This document shows, in pieces, positions 47,853 through 58,051 of a stretch of DNA of 64,000 nt. The position numbers and the translations under genes are program-made. This stretch comes from Burkholderia oklahomensis C6786 (lineage in GTDB: Bacteria; Pseudomonadota; Gammaproteobacteria; Burkholderiales; Burkholderiaceae). The first letter of the stretch is position 1, and every line of letters begins with the position of its first letter. The stretch covers positions 1,550,001-1,614,000 of the forward strand of contig NZ_CP009555.1 of the NCBI RefSeq assembly GCF_000959365.1, in the 5' to 3' direction. The notes under the pieces are model-generated. The model did no database searches, had not been told where the DNA came from, and saw nothing but the letters and a program-made list of their open reading frames with translations.

Positions 47853-49166
47853 ATGACCAAACCGCCACACGACGCGCCCGCCCTCAACGCCCACGAGGAC
47901 CACCCGGGCTGGCGCGCCTATCTGAACACACACATGCTGATTTGCGTCTTTCTCGGCTTTACGTCGGGACTGCCGCTCTTCACGCTCGTCTACCTCGTGC
48001 AAGCCTGGCTGCGCTCGGAAGGCGTGAACCTGAAGGAAATCGGCCTCTTCGCGCTGATTCAGTTCCCCTACACATGGAAGTTCCTGTGGGCGCCGCTGAT
48101 GGATCGCTTCATCCCGCGCCTGCCGGGCTGGCGGCCCGGGCGGCGGCGCGGCTGGATGCTCGTCACGCAGTTGCTGGTCGCGTGCGCGATCGCGGCGCTC
48201 GGCTTCGTGTCGCCGCGCGAATCGATCTGGACGGTCGCCGCATTGACGACGCTCGTCGCGTTCTTCGGCGCGAGCGCCGACATCGTGATCGACGCGTACC
48301 GCCGCGAACTGTTGCGCGACACGGAGCAGGGCCTCGGCAACGCGGTGCACGTGAACGCCTACAAGATCGCGGCGCTGATTCCCGGCTCGCTGTCGCTGAT
48401 CCTGTCCGACCATCTGCCGTGGGACGTCGTGTTCGCGCTCACCGCCGCGTTCATGCTGCCCGGCATCGTGATGACGCTCGTCGTGCGCGAGCCGGAAGTG
48501 CACGGCGTGCCGCCGAGGAGCCTGACGGAAGCGGTGGTCTTGCCGTTTCGCGAGTTCATCGGCCGCGACGGCTGGCGCGGCGCGCTGCTCGTGCTCGGCT
48601 TCATCTTCCTCTACAAGCTCGGCGACACGATGGCGACGACGCTGTCGACGTCGTTCTTCCTCGACCTCGGCTTCAACAAGACGCAGATCGGCGTGATCGC
48701 GAAGACGACCGCGTTCTGGGCGAGCCTCGCGGGCGGCATCATCGGCGGCGTGTGGCTCGTGAAGATCGGGATCGCGCGCGGGCTGTGGATCTTCGGCGTC
48801 CTGCAGATCGTGTCGACGCTCGGCTTCGCGTGGCTCGCGAAGGCGGGCCCCGATGCCGTGCTGATGGCCGCCATCTACGGCTTCGAGACGTTCTCGACGG
48901 GCCTCACGCTCGCCGCGTTCACCGCGTACATCGCGAGCACGACCGACCCGCGCTACACCGCGACGCAGTTCGCGCTCTTCACGAGCCTCGCGTCGGTGCC
49001 GCGCACGCTCGCGTCGGCGTCGAGCGGCTTCATCGTGTCGCAGATCGGCTGGTTCGACTACTTCCTCGTCTGCGCGGCGCTCGGCATTCCCGGCATGTTG
49101 ATGCTGCTGAAGATCGCGCCGTGGAACGGCAGCACGACTGGCAACGAGGCCGCCCGTGCGGGCTAA
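47853..49166 (+). CDS. ampG: Muropeptide permease AmpG
   Basis: A 437-aa inner-membrane MFS protein with about 12 helices. GFTSGLPLFTLVYLVQAWLR in the first helices and YTWKFLWAPLMDRF are AmpG signatures. AmpG imports GlcNAc-anhydroMurNAc peptides for cell-wall recycling and links recycling to beta-lactamase induction. It follows metW by 9 nt and overlaps the next gene by 11 nt, so it lies in one transcription unit with both. Confidence 0.92.
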   Translation: MTKPPHDAPALNAHEDHPGWRAYLNTHMLICVFLGFTSGLPLFTLVYLVQAWLRSEGVNLKEIGLFALIQFPYTWKFLWAPLMDRFIPRLPGWRPGRRRGWMLVTQLLVACAIAALGFVSPRESIWTVAALTTLVAFFGASADIVIDAYRRELLRDTEQGLGNAVHVNAYKIAALIPGSLSLILSDHLPWDVVFALTAAFMLPGIVMTLVVREPEVHGVPPRSLTEAVVLPFREFIGRDGWRGALLVLGFIFLYKLGDTMATTLSTSFFLDLGFNKTQIGVIAKTTAFWASLAGGIIGGVWLVKIGIARGLWIFGVLQIVSTLGFAWLAKAGPDAVLMAAIYGFETFSTGLTLAAFTAYIASTTDPRYTATQFALFTSLASVPRTLASASSGFIVSQIGWFDYFLVCAALGIPGMLMLLKIAPWNGSTTGNEAARAG

Positions 49167-50220
49167 GCTGCGCGCCGCCCGCGCCGCGCTCACGTTCGCG
49201 GGCGGCGTCGCGCTCGGCGTCGCGGGTCCGGCGGGCGGGCTCGAGCTGTGCATGGCCGAGCCGATGCTCGTCGCCGAAAACGGTACGCCCCCCTCCGCGC
49301 CGCCGACGCCAAGCGCACCGTCCGCCGCGGCCCCCGCGGCTCCGGCCGCGGCGCCCGCGGCCGGCAATGCGCAGTCGTACGGGCTCGGCGACCAGCAGGT
49401 GCGCTACGGCAACGCGATCGTGTTCCGCAGCCTGATTCCGTCGCCGCTCCTCGAGCAGCTGACCGACAACGAATACCGGCAGACCGTGCAGGACGCCGCG
49501 CAGCGCGATCGCCTGCTGCCGCCGAACAACCCGCGCGTGAAGCGGCTGCGCACGATCGTCACGCGGCTCGCGCCGTATGCGGTCAAGTGGAGCGACCGCG
49601 TGAAGGGCTGGAACTGGGAAATCGAGGTGCTGCGCTCGCGCTCGATTCGCGCGTTCTGCCTGCCGGGCGGCAAGGTGCTCGTCGACAGCGGGCTTCTCGA
49701 CCGGCTGCGGCTCACCGACGACGAACTCGGCGTGCTGTTCGCGCACGAGATCGCGCACGCGCTGCGCGAGCATGCGCGCTCGAGCCTCGGCGAGCAGCAG
49801 GCCGCATCGCTCGGCACGGGCGCGACGCCGCTGCCGCCGCTCTTCGGGCTGTCGGAGCCGCTGCCCGCGCCGCTCGGCGTCGTCGAGCGCTTCGCGTCGG
49901 TCCGCTACGATCCGACCGACGAAACCGAAGCCGACGTGATCGGCGGCGACATCGCCTCGCGCGCGGGCTTCGATCCGCGCGCGGCGATCACGCTGTGGGA
50001 CAAGCTCGCGGTCGCGACCCGCGCCGACAAGGACAACGGCTTCATCTACGCGCATCCATACGACACGCGACGCCGCAACGATCTGCGCAAGCGCCTCGCC
50101 GACCTGATGCCGCTCTACAAGAAGGCGCTCGACAAGAACGCCGATGCGCGTGCGAACGTCGCCGGGGCGGGCGCCGCGGCCGGCGCGAAGCAGCGCGGCA
50201 CCGCCGCGGCGAATCGCTGA
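49156..50220 (+). CDS. M48-family zinc metalloprotease
   Basis: A 354-aa exported protease. The N-terminal hydrophobic signal spans about residues 8-32, followed by an Ala/Pro-rich linker. The HExxH zinc motif is H197-E198-x-x-H201 (HEIAHALREH) and the third ligand is probably in DETEAD. It resembles LoiP/YggG-type periplasmic or outer-membrane proteases. A lipobox is not convincing. The C-terminal 25 residues are Ala/Gly-rich. The gene overlaps ampG and is convergent with an AraC regulator. Confidence 0.85.
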   Translation: MRAKLRAARAALTFAGGVALGVAGPAGGLELCMAEPMLVAENGTPPSAPPTPSAPSAAAPAAPAAAPAAGNAQSYGLGDQQVRYGNAIVFRSLIPSPLLEQLTDNEYRQTVQDAAQRDRLLPPNNPRVKRLRTIVTRLAPYAVKWSDRVKGWNWEIEVLRSRSIRAFCLPGGKVLVDSGLLDRLRLTDDELGVLFAHEIAHALREHARSSLGEQQAASLGTGATPLPPLFGLSEPLPAPLGVVERFASVRYDPTDETEADVIGGDIASRAGFDPRAAITLWDKLAVATRADKDNGFIYAHPYDTRRRNDLRKRLADLMPLYKKALDKNADARANVAGAGAAAGAKQRGTAAANR

Positions 50221-50404
50221 ACGCCGGCGTTTCGACGGCGAGCTTCGGCGCCGTGCTTTGCCAGAGCGCTTCCCCGGCTCGACCACGCCGCGCCCCGTTG
50301 CATCGGGTCCGCGGTTCGCTCGGCGATTTGCGCTTGCCGCGTGCGTAGTCGGCCCGCCCGGAGCACGCGGGCCACCCCATTCGCTCACGCGTTCGCTTCG
50401 CCCG

Positions 50405-51349
50405 TCACTCCGCCGTATCGAGCTCGACCGGCTGCCGGCCGCCCGCCTGCACCCAGCGCACTTCGTCGCTCGGGCTGCGCCCGAACAGGCGCTTGAACTC
50501 GCGGCTGAACTGCGACGCGCTCGCGTAGCCGACGCGCGCCGCCGCCGCGCCCGCGCTCAGCCCGTCCTGCACCATCATCAGCCGCGCGTGATGGAGCCGC
50601 GTCGCCTTCACGTACTGCATCGGCGACGTCGCCGTCACGCTCTTGAACTGCGCATGGAACACGGCGAGGCTCATCCCCGCTTCGCTCGCGAGCATCTCGA
50701 CGTCGAGCTCGCCGCTCAAGTCCGCGTGGATTCGCCGCAGCGCCTTCGCGACGCGCCCGAAGTGATGCTGCTGCGCGAGCGCCGCGCGGATCGCATCGCC
50801 TTGCGCGCCCGTCAGCACGCGATAGCCGATCTCGCGCATGATCGCCGGCCCGAGCACGCGCGTGTCGGCGGGCGACGCGAGCGCTTCGAGGAGGCGCAGC
50901 ACCGCGTCGGCGAGCGGTGCGTCGAGCGGCGTCGAATAGATGCCGCGCGGCTCGCTGACCGACGCGCCGTGCGTCTCGTCCAGCAGGATCGCGAGCTCGG
51001 CGATCACCGCGAGATCGACACGGATCGAAATGGCGAGAAACGGCTCTTCCGGCGTCGCGAAGGTCTCGCATTCGAACGGCAGCGGCACCGACAGCACGAG
51101 ATACTGCTGCGCGTCGTAGACGAAGGTCCGTTCGCCGAGGTAGCCGCGCTTGCGCCCCTGGCACACGACGACGATGCTCGGCTCGTACAGCACCGGCATC
51201 CGCGGCACCGGCCGGTTCGCGCGGATGAAGCGCACGCCTTCGAGCGCCGCATACGTGTAGCCCTCGTTCGGCGCGAGCCGGTCGAACAGCGCGATGATGC
51301 GGCGCTGCAGATGCGCGCCGCCGTCGGGGAAAAGGGGATCGAAGCTCAT
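50405..51349 (-). CDS. AraC-family transcriptional regulator (AraC_N type)
   Basis: A 314-aa regulator with an AraC_N effector domain (about residues 25-185, with PSIVVVCQGRKRGYLGE). Two helix-turn-helix units follow in the last 100 residues (MSLAVFHAQFKSVTATSPMQY and GYASASQFSREFKRLFG). The start at 51349 has AAGGAAG upstream. It is divergent from the zinc alcohol dehydrogenase gene, a layout typical of YqhC-like aldehyde-responsive regulators of such reductases; that role is inferred. Confidence 0.87.
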   Translation of the reverse strand: MSFDPLFPDGGAHLQRRIIALFDRLAPNEGYTYAALEGVRFIRANRPVPRMPVLYEPSIVVVCQGRKRGYLGERTFVYDAQQYLVLSVPLPFECETFATPEEPFLAISIRVDLAVIAELAILLDETHGASVSEPRGIYSTPLDAPLADAVLRLLEALASPADTRVLGPAIMREIGYRVLTGAQGDAIRAALAQQHHFGRVAKALRRIHADLSGELDVEMLASEAGMSLAVFHAQFKSVTATSPMQYVKATRLHHARLMMVQDGLSAGAAAARVGYASASQFSREFKRLFGRSPSDEVRWVQAGGRQPVELDTAE

Positions 51350-51575
51350 CGGACTTCCTTTCCTTCGGACTGCAAGAGAATCAGGCTTGCAATCTAGCAT
51401 CGGAAAAGATCTTTTGCCGCGCCCGGCTCGAAATTCAAGAGAAATAGGCAAAGCTTCAAGATCTTCAGGTATTCCGCGCGTCTGCCCGCGTGCTTACGAT
51501 GTGCTCCCGTGCCGCTGCGCCGCCGCATTCCGCGAGCCGCGCACGGCGCACGTCTTTTTCGAGTCAGGAGCCTTC
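51350..51575. promoter_or_regulatory. Divergent region, araC-type regulator versus alcohol dehydrogenase
   Basis: This 226-bp spacer has an A+T-rich segment at 51380-51475 that would hold both promoters. AAGATCTTTT-like and TCAAGATCTTCA-like segments (around 51407 and 51456) share AGATCTT and are candidate regulator sites. No exact promoter is assigned. Confidence 0.4.
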
Positions 51576-52640
51576 ATGAGCACGACTTACGCTTACGCGG
51601 CGGCAAGCGCCACGACACCGCTCGCGCCGTTCGAATTCCAGCGCCGCGCGCTGCGCGATCTCGATGTGCAGATCGAGATCCTCTACTGCGGCGTCTGCCA
51701 CTCCGATCTCCACCAGGCCCGCAACGAATGGAAGAACACGGTTTACCCGGTCGTGCCCGGGCATGAGATCGTCGGCCGCGTGACGGCCGTCGGTTCGCAA
51801 GTCACGCGCTTCAAGGCGGGCGAGCTGGTCGGCGTCGGCTGTCTCGTCGATTCGTGCCGCACGTGCCCGAGCTGCGCGGAAGGGCTCGAGCAGTATTGCG
51901 AGAACGGTTTCGTCGGCACCTACAACGGCCGCGATCGCACGACGGGCGACGTCACGTTCGGCGGCTACTCGACGCAAATCGTCGTCGACGAGGCGTTCGT
52001 GCTGCGCGTGCCCGGCACGCTCGATCCCGCGGGCGCGGCGCCGCTCCTCTGCGCGGGCGTCACGACGTATTCGCCGCTGCGCCAGTGGGACGCGGGGCCC
52101 GGCAAGAAGGTCGGCATCGTCGGCCTCGGCGGCTTGGGCCACATGGGCGTGAAGCTCGCGCGCGCGATGGGCGCGCACGTCGTGCTGTTCACGACGTCGC
52201 CGGCGAAGATCGACGACGGCAAGCGGCTCGGCGCGCACGAAGTCGTGATCTCGAAGGACGAAGCGCAGATGCAAGCGCATCTGAACAGCTTCGATTTCAT
52301 CCTGAACACGGTCGCCGCGCAGCACGATCTGAATCCGTTCATCAACCTGCTGAAGCGCGACGGCACGATGACGCTCGTCGGCGCGCCGGAGCACGATCAT
52401 CCGTCGCCGAAGGTGTTCAACCTGATCTACAAGCGCCGCCGCCTCGCGGGCTCGCTGATCGGCGGGATCGCCGAGACGCAGGAGATGCTCGATTTCTGCG
52501 CGCGGCACGGCATCACGTCGGATATCGAAGTGATTCCGATGTCGCAGATCAACGTGGCGTACGAGCGGATGCTGAAAAGCGACGTCAAGTACCGCTTCGT
52601 GATCGACATCGGGTCGATCACGCCGAAGCGCTCGGCATAG
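51576..52640 (+). CDS. Zinc-dependent NADP(H) alcohol dehydrogenase (YahK/CAD-like)
   Basis: A 354-aa medium-chain dehydrogenase. Catalytic zinc ligands are in CGVCHSDLH and PGHE. The structural zinc cluster is CRTCPSCAEGLEQYC, and the nucleotide motif is GLGGLGHMG. The cinnamyl-alcohol-dehydrogenase-like subgroup (YahK, YqhD-partner type) reduces diverse aldehydes with NADPH. The ribosome site CAGGAGCC precedes the ATG. Control by the divergent AraC-type protein is inferred. Confidence 0.9.
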   Translation: MSTTYAYAAASATTPLAPFEFQRRALRDLDVQIEILYCGVCHSDLHQARNEWKNTVYPVVPGHEIVGRVTAVGSQVTRFKAGELVGVGCLVDSCRTCPSCAEGLEQYCENGFVGTYNGRDRTTGDVTFGGYSTQIVVDEAFVLRVPGTLDPAGAAPLLCAGVTTYSPLRQWDAGPGKKVGIVGLGGLGHMGVKLARAMGAHVVLFTTSPAKIDDGKRLGAHEVVISKDEAQMQAHLNSFDFILNTVAAQHDLNPFINLLKRDGTMTLVGAPEHDHPSPKVFNLIYKRRRLAGSLIGGIAETQEMLDFCARHGITSDIEVIPMSQINVAYERMLKSDVKYRFVIDIGSITPKRSA

Positions 52641-52773
52641 CGGGTGACGGTGCGCTCGGTGCGCTCGGTGCGCACGCGGCGTGCGGGTCGGCACGCGTTT
52701 CGCACGCAGGTCGCACGCCATGTATGCGCGCGCCGCTCGCGCGGCGCCGCGACGCAAGCAAGCCGCGCAACGG

Positions 52774-52803
52774 AAACGGGCCGCAAACGCGACCCGTTTT
52801 TTT
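52774..52803 (+). terminator. Rho-independent terminator after the alcohol dehydrogenase gene
   Basis: A 7-bp stem AAACGGG / CCCGTTT (52774-52780 and 52793-52799), with an inner GC-rich loop, is followed by a T-run to 52803. Just after the gene stop, GTGCGCTCG is repeated near 52650. Confidence 0.85.
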
Positions 52804-52875
52804 CGTCGTCGCGAATCGCGGCGGCCGCACGGCCGGCCATGCGGAGCCGCCGCGCATTCGCCGCGACGCGCCGCG

Positions 52876-53646
52876 TTACTTGTAGTCGTAATCGACCGTG
52901 AGCGGCGCGTGGTCGCTGAACTTGATGTCGCGGAAGATCGACGTGCGCTTTGCCGTGCCGGCAATGCCCGGCGTCGCGATCTGGTAATCGATCCGCCACC
53001 CGACGTTCTTCGCATACGCCTGGCCGCGATTGCTCCACCACGTGTACTGCTCGGGACGCGCATCGAGCGTGCGGAACACGTCGACGTAGCCCACATCGTC
53101 GAACAGCTTCGTGAGCCAAGCGCGCTCTTCGGGCAGACAGCCGGAGTTCTTCTGGTTGCTCTTCCAGTTCTTGATGTCGATTTCCTTGTGGACGATGTTC
53201 ACGTCGCCGCACAGGATCACCTCGCGCTTCGCCTTCAGTTCGGCGAGATGCGGCATGAATTCGTCCATGAAGCGGTACTTCGCCTGCTGGCGCTCGTCGC
53301 CGCTCGATCCGGACGGCACGTACACCGACACGACCGACAGCTTGCCGAAGCGCGCCTCGACATAGCGGCCTTCCGAATCGAATTCGCTGCTGCCGTAGCC
53401 GATGATCACGTCGTCGGGCTCGCGGCGCAGGTAGAGGCCCGCGCCGCTGTAGCCCTTCTTCTCGGCATGGTGGAAGTAGCTCCTGAAGCCGTGCGGCTCG
53501 ACGAACTCGGCGGGCAGATCGTCCGCCGACACCTTGATTTCCTGCACGCAGACGCAGTCGGCGTTCTGCTCGCCGAGCCAGTCGAAAAAGCCCTTCTTCG
53601 CGGCCGAGCGGATGCCGTTCAGATTCGCGGTGATGACACGCAGCAT
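52876..53646 (-). CDS. xthA: Exodeoxyribonuclease III / AP endonuclease
   Basis: A 256-aa exonuclease-endonuclease-phosphatase-fold enzyme for base-excision repair. It shows ITANLNGIRSA at the N-terminus, the metal Glu in VQEIKV, the catalytic pair in CGDVNIVHKEIDI, and the closing SDHAPLTVDY histidine motif. Length matches XthA/ExoA. It is followed on the same strand, upstream in position, by ppk2. Confidence 0.94.
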   Translation of the reverse strand: MLRVITANLNGIRSAAKKGFFDWLGEQNADCVCVQEIKVSADDLPAEFVEPHGFRSYFHHAEKKGYSGAGLYLRREPDDVIIGYGSSEFDSEGRYVEARFGKLSVVSVYVPSGSSGDERQQAKYRFMDEFMPHLAELKAKREVILCGDVNIVHKEIDIKNWKSNQKNSGCLPEERAWLTKLFDDVGYVDVFRTLDARPEQYTWWSNRGQAYAKNVGWRIDYQIATPGIAGTAKRTSIFRDIKFSDHAPLTVDYDYK

Positions 53647-53677
53647 GGTGAGTCCCGTCCAGTGAATTCGTTGCGGT

Positions 53678-54517
53678 TTATTGGATCTTGATGCCCACGA
53701 GTTCGGGCTTCGCGGGCGGATATTCGAGCTTCATCGCGGTCAGCTCGCGCAGCAGCAGCTCGGCGATCATCACGTTGCGATGCGTCTTCGAATCGGCCGG
53801 AATCACGTACCACGGCGCATGCTCGGCGGACGTCGCGGCGAGCGCGTCGCGGTACGCGGCCTGATATGCGTCCCAGTGCTTGCGCGCTTCGAGATCCGAT
53901 ATGTCGAACTTCCAGTGCTTGTTCGGATCGTCGATGCGCGCCTGCAGACGCGCGCGCTGCTCGTCCTTCGAGATGTGCAGGAAGCACTTGACGACCCGCG
54001 TGCCGGATTCGGCGAGCATCTCCTCGAACTGGCGAATCTGCTTGTAGCGCCGCTCGCACTCGGCCTTGTCGATCGTACCCATGACGCGGGGCACGAGCAC
54101 ATCCTCATAATGGCTGCGATTGAAGATCGTCAGCTCGCCCGCGGCGGGCGCCTGCGCATGCACGCGCCAGAGGAAGTCGTGCGCGAGCTCGGCGGGCGTC
54201 GGCGCCTTGAACGACGCGGTGCGCAGCCCGAGCGGGTCGACTTCGTGGAACACCGCGCGCACGGTGCCGTCCTTGCCGCTCGTGTCCATCCCTTGCAGCA
54301 CGAGCAGCATCCGCTTGTGCGACTGCGTGTGCAGACGCTCCTGCAGCGTGTCGAGCTGCAACGCGACAGCGGACAGCCGCTCGCGGTCGGTTTCCTTCGC
54401 TCCGCTGGAGAACGGCTTCGCGGCCGGCTCGAACGCATCGAGCGCGAACGCGGCGGCTTCTTTTTCGCGCGTGTGATACGGCACGCGGTAGTCGTCGAGC
54501 GACGGTTGCTTGGCCAT
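53678..54517 (-). CDS. ppk2: Polyphosphate kinase 2 family protein
   Basis: A 279-aa PPK2-domain kinase that moves phosphate between polyphosphate and nucleotides. Walker A is GMDTSGKDGT (near residue 75), Walker B is FNRSHYEDVLVPR, and the lid region DPNKHWKF follows. Single-domain length fits class I or III PPK2; preferred nucleotide unknown. The ATG at 54517 has AAGGAGG five nt upstream; a GTG two codons earlier is less likely. Confidence 0.9.
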   Translation of the reverse strand: MAKQPSLDDYRVPYHTREKEAAAFALDAFEPAAKPFSSGAKETDRERLSAVALQLDTLQERLHTQSHKRMLLVLQGMDTSGKDGTVRAVFHEVDPLGLRTASFKAPTPAELAHDFLWRVHAQAPAAGELTIFNRSHYEDVLVPRVMGTIDKAECERRYKQIRQFEEMLAESGTRVVKCFLHISKDEQRARLQARIDDPNKHWKFDISDLEARKHWDAYQAAYRDALAATSAEHAPWYVIPADSKTHRNVMIAELLLRELTAMKLEYPPAKPELVGIKIQ

Positions 54518-54566
54518 CGACACCTCCTTTCGTGTTGCACGAAGCGCGGCCCTTGCGCCTCGCGAA

Positions 54567-54615
54567 ATGCGAGCGGGCCGCCCCGAACGCCGGTTCGGCG
54601 GCGGCCCGCTCGCAT
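54567..54615. repeat. 16-bp perfect inverted repeat between gatB and ppk2
   Basis: A 16-bp arm at 54567-54582 (ATGCGAGCGGGCCGCC) pairs exactly with 54600-54615 around a 17-nt loop that can itself fold. It follows gatB on the minus strand but has no proper T-run, so it may be a weak terminator or mRNA-stability hairpin. Confidence 0.8.
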
Positions 54616-54644
54616 CGGTACGGCTTCAATCCGGCGGCGTCCGC

Positions 54645-56132
54645 TCAGCCGAGCTTCTTCTTCAAGAGCTCGTTGACCTGCTGCGGATTCGCCTTGCCCT
54701 TCGTCGCCTTCATCGCCTGGCCGACGAGCGCGTTGAACGCCTTTTCCTTGCCCGCGCGGAACTCCTCGACCGACTTCGCGTTCGCGGCGAGCACCTCGTC
54801 GATGATCGCTTCGAGCGCGCCCGTGTCGGAGATCTGCTTCAGGCCCTTCGCTTCGATGATGCGGTCGGCCGCGCCTTCGTCGGCCGCCTTCTCGTCCCAG
54901 ATCGTCACGAAGATTTCCTTCGCGATCTTGTTCGAGATCGTGCCGTCGGCGATCCGCCGCAGCACGAGCGCGAGCTGCGCGGCGGACACCGGGCACGCGT
55001 CGATGTCGATGCCGTCGCGGTTGAGCTGCGACGACACGTCGCCCATCAGCCAGTTCGCGGCGATCTTCGCGTTCGCGCCGTCGGCGCCTGCCGCGCCGGC
55101 CTTCGCGACGACGGCCTCGAAGTACGCGGCCATCGCCTTGCTCGACGTCAGCACGCCGGCGTCGTACGCGGACACGCCGTACTGCTCGACGAAGCGCTGC
55201 TGCATCGCGGCCGGCAGCTCGGGCATCTCGCCCTTCACGCGCTCGACCCAGTCCGCGCCGATCACGAGCGGCATCAGGTCCGGATCGGGGAAGTAGCGGT
55301 AGTCGTGCGCGTCTTCCTTGCTGCGCATCGAGCGCGTCTCGCGCTTGTCCGGATCGTACAGACGCGTTTCCTGCACGACTTCGCCGCCGTCCTCGATCAG
55401 CTCGATCTGGCGACGCACCTCGTAGTTGATTGCTTCCTCGAGGAAGCGGAACGAGTTCAGGTTCTTGATCTCGGCGCGCGTGCCGAACTTCTCCTGGCCG
55501 ACCGGACGCACCGACACGTTCGCGTCGCAGCGGAACGAGCCTTCCTGCATGTTGCCGTCGCAGATGCCGAGCCACACGACGAGGCCGTGCAGCGCCTTCG
55601 CGTACGCGACCGCCTCGGCCGCGCTGCGCATTTCCGGCTCCGTGACGATTTCGAGCAGCGGCGTGCCCGCGCGGTTCAGGTCGATGCCCGTCATCCCCGC
55701 GAAGTCCTCGTGCAGCGACTTGCCGGCGTCCTCTTCGAGGTGCGCGCGCGTCAGGTTGACCGTCTTCGAATACGCTTCCTTGCCGGCCTTCTCGTTGGCG
55801 GGCACCTGGATCGTGATCCGGCCGCCCTGCACGACCGGGATCTCGTACTGGCTGATCTGATAGCCCTTCGGCAGATCCGGGTAGAAATAATTCTTGCGCG
55901 CGAAGATGCTGCGCGGCGCCACCGTCGCGCCGATCGCGAGGCCGAAGCGGATCGCCCGCTCGACCGCGCCGCGGTTCAGCACCGGCAGCACGCCCGGCAG
56001 CGCCAAATCGACCGGACAGGCCTGCGTGTTCGGTTCCGCGCCGAACTGCGTCGACGCGCCCGAGAAAATCTTCGAGACGGTCGACAACTGCGCGTGCGTC
56101 TCGAGGCCGATCACCACTTCCCATTGGGTCAT
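54645..56132 (-). CDS. gatB: Asp-tRNA(Asn)/Glu-tRNA(Gln) amidotransferase subunit B
   Basis: A 495-aa GatB that binds misacylated tRNA and transfers ammonia to it. It has [13 protein letters not shown] at the N-terminus, the family regions [16 protein letters not shown] and [12 protein letters not shown], and a C-terminal YqeY-like tail domain (last 150 residues). The gene overlaps gatA by 4 nt (ATGA at 56132-56129). With gatC and gatA it completes the GatCAB operon, implying indirect Asn-tRNA and/or Gln-tRNA synthesis. Confidence 0.96.
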   Translation of the reverse strand: MTQWEVVIGLETHAQLSTVSKIFSGASTQFGAEPNTQACPVDLALPGVLPVLNRGAVERAIRFGLAIGATVAPRSIFARKNYFYPDLPKGYQISQYEIPVVQGGRITIQVPANEKAGKEAYSKTVNLTRAHLEEDAGKSLHEDFAGMTGIDLNRAGTPLLEIVTEPEMRSAAEAVAYAKALHGLVVWLGICDGNMQEGSFRCDANVSVRPVGQEKFGTRAEIKNLNSFRFLEEAINYEVRRQIELIEDGGEVVQETRLYDPDKRETRSMRSKEDAHDYRYFPDPDLMPLVIGADWVERVKGEMPELPAAMQQRFVEQYGVSAYDAGVLTSSKAMAAYFEAVVAKAGAAGADGANAKIAANWLMGDVSSQLNRDGIDIDACPVSAAQLALVLRRIADGTISNKIAKEIFVTIWDEKAADEGAADRIIEAKGLKQISDTGALEAIIDEVLAANAKSVEEFRAGKEKAFNALVGQAMKATKGKANPQQVNELLKKKLG

Positions 56133-57625
56133 GCTTGCACTCCTGCCGGTTTCTGTTCGTGCCAGTCGGTCGCGCGCTGGAACGCGTCGGCGACCTGCAG
56201 CATCCGGGCTTCGTCGAAATAGTTGCCGATGATCTGCAGACCGACCGGGCGCTTCGCGTTCGCGCCCGCGCCGAAGCCGCACGGCACGCTCATGCCGGGC
56301 AGGCCGGCCAGGCTCACCGACAGCGTGTAGATGTCCGCGAGGTACATCTGGACGGGATCGTCGCCCTTCGCGCCGATGTCCCATGCGACGCTCGGCGACG
56401 CCGGCCCCATGATCACGTCGCACTGCTTGAACGCCTCCTGGAAATCCTGCGCGATGATCCGGCGGATCTTCTGCGCCTGCAGGTAATACGCATCGTAATA
56501 GCCGTGCGACAGCACGTACGTGCCGACGAGGATCCGGCGCTTCACTTCCGGACCGAAGCCTTCGGCGCGCGACTTCTTGTACATGTCGAGCAGATCGCGG
56601 TACTCGGCCGCGCGATGGCCGTAGCGCACGCCGTCGAAACGCGACAGATTCGACGACGCCTCCGCCGGCGCGATCACGTAATAGACGGGAATCGACAGCT
56701 CGGTCTTCGGCAGCGACACCGGCACGAGCGTCGCGCCGAGCGCTTCGTACTGCTTGAGCGCGGCGTCGATCGCGGCGCGCACGTCGTCGGCAAGGCCCGC
56801 GCCGAAGTATTCGTTCGGCAGGCCGATGCGCAGGCCGGCGAGCGGCTTGCCCGCGTCGGCGCCGGCCGACCACGTCTTGCCGAGGTGGCGCGTGTAGTCT
56901 TCGTCGGCGCGCTCGAGGCTCGTCGAGTCGCGCTCGTCGAAGCCCGCCATCGCGTTCAGCAGGAGCGCGCAGTCAGCGGCGCACTGCGCCATCGGGCCGC
57001 CCTGGTCGAGCGACGACGCGAACGCGATCATCCCGTAGCGCGACACGCGGCCGTAGGTCGGCTTGATGCCCGTCACGCCGGCGAATGACGCCGGCTGGCG
57101 GATCGAGCCGCCGGTGTCGGTGCCCGTCGCGGCGGGCGCGAGGCGCGCGGCGACCGCGGCCGCGCTGCCGCCCGAGCTGCCGCCCGGCACCGCGCTCGTG
57201 TCCCACGGGTTCTTCACCGGGCCGAACGCGGAGTTCTCGTTCGACGAGCCCATCGCGAACTCGTCCATGTTGGTCTTGCCGAGCGTGACCATGCCCGCCT
57301 TCGCGAGGCGCGCGACGACGGTCGCGTCGAACGGGCTCGTGTAGTTCGCGAGCATCTTCGAGCCGGCGGTCGAGCGCCAGCCGCGCGTGACGAACACGTC
57401 CTTGTGCGCGACCGGCAGGCCGGCGAGCGGGCCGGCGACGCCCTGTGCGAGCGCGGCGTCGGCGGCCTTCGCCTGCGCGAGCGTGAGATCCGCGTCGACG
57501 TGGACGAACGCGTTCAGATCGCGCGCGGTGTCGATCCGTTTCAAATAGTGCTGCGCAAGCTCGACGGCCGAGCATTCCTTGGCATCGAGCGCGGCGCGCA
57601 GTTCGGTCAGGCTTTTTGCGTGCAT
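56129..57625 (-). CDS. gatA: Asp-tRNA(Asn)/Glu-tRNA(Gln) amidotransferase subunit A
   Basis: A 498-aa amidase-signature enzyme that frees ammonia from glutamine. The Ser-cisSer-Lys triad is visible: Lys in [11 protein letters not shown] (near residue 74), the cis-Ser in [12 protein letters not shown] and the nucleophile in [13 protein letters not shown]. Length and C-terminal [11 protein letters not shown] are typical. It is translationally coupled to gatB and follows gatC by 126 nt. Confidence 0.96.
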   Translation of the reverse strand: MHAKSLTELRAALDAKECSAVELAQHYLKRIDTARDLNAFVHVDADLTLAQAKAADAALAQGVAGPLAGLPVAHKDVFVTRGWRSTAGSKMLANYTSPFDATVVARLAKAGMVTLGKTNMDEFAMGSSNENSAFGPVKNPWDTSAVPGGSSGGSAAAVAARLAPAATGTDTGGSIRQPASFAGVTGIKPTYGRVSRYGMIAFASSLDQGGPMAQCAADCALLLNAMAGFDERDSTSLERADEDYTRHLGKTWSAGADAGKPLAGLRIGLPNEYFGAGLADDVRAAIDAALKQYEALGATLVPVSLPKTELSIPVYYVIAPAEASSNLSRFDGVRYGHRAAEYRDLLDMYKKSRAEGFGPEVKRRILVGTYVLSHGYYDAYYLQAQKIRRIIAQDFQEAFKQCDVIMGPASPSVAWDIGAKGDDPVQMYLADIYTLSVSLAGLPGMSVPCGFGAGANAKRPVGLQIIGNYFDEARMLQVADAFQRATDWHEQKPAGVQA

Positions 57626-57751
57626 TGCGTGGGTTTCCTGGATTCTTCGGCGCGCGCGGCAACGGCGCGCGCCCGGGCGAACAAGCGACGAAACGGGCCG
57701 GCGAGGCCGGCGGCTGCGACCGCAGCCGCGGCCGCGGCCCGAATCGAACGC

Positions 57752-58051
57752 TTACTCGATCACCTTCGGCACGAGGTACAGGCCGTCCTGGACGGACGGG
57801 GCCGGGCGCTGATTCTCGTCGCGGCTCACGTGTTCCGTGACGGCGTCGTCGCGCAGCCGCTGCGCGACTGCCTGAATCTGCTCGATCGGGTGCGCGAGCG
57901 GCGCGATGCCCGTCGTATCGACGGCCTGCATCTGCTCGACGAGGCCGAAGAATTCGTTGAGCTGGGTAAGCGTATGCTCGGCGTCGGCGTCGGCCATTTC
58001 GAGCCGCGCCAGGTGCGCGATGCGTTTCACATCGGTCAGGGTCAAAGCCAT
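57752..58051 (-). CDS. gatC: Asp-tRNA(Asn)/Glu-tRNA(Gln) amidotransferase subunit C
   Basis: A 99-aa GatC. It begins [17 protein letters not shown] and contains the typical [16 protein letters not shown] helix and the PLAHP turn. GatC wraps around GatA and GatB to stabilise the complex. It is the first gene of the operon, divergent from mreB. Confidence 0.95.
   Translation of the reverse strand: MALTLTDVKRIAHLARLEMADADAEHTLTQLNEFFGLVEQMQAVDTTGIAPLAHPIEQIQAVAQRLRDDAVTEHVSRDENQRPAPSVQDGLYLVPKVIE

Noticed and set aside
54130..56124. Long alternative frame through gatB and ppk2
   Set aside because: Shadow of two well-supported genes; its only meaningful stretches belong to other frames.
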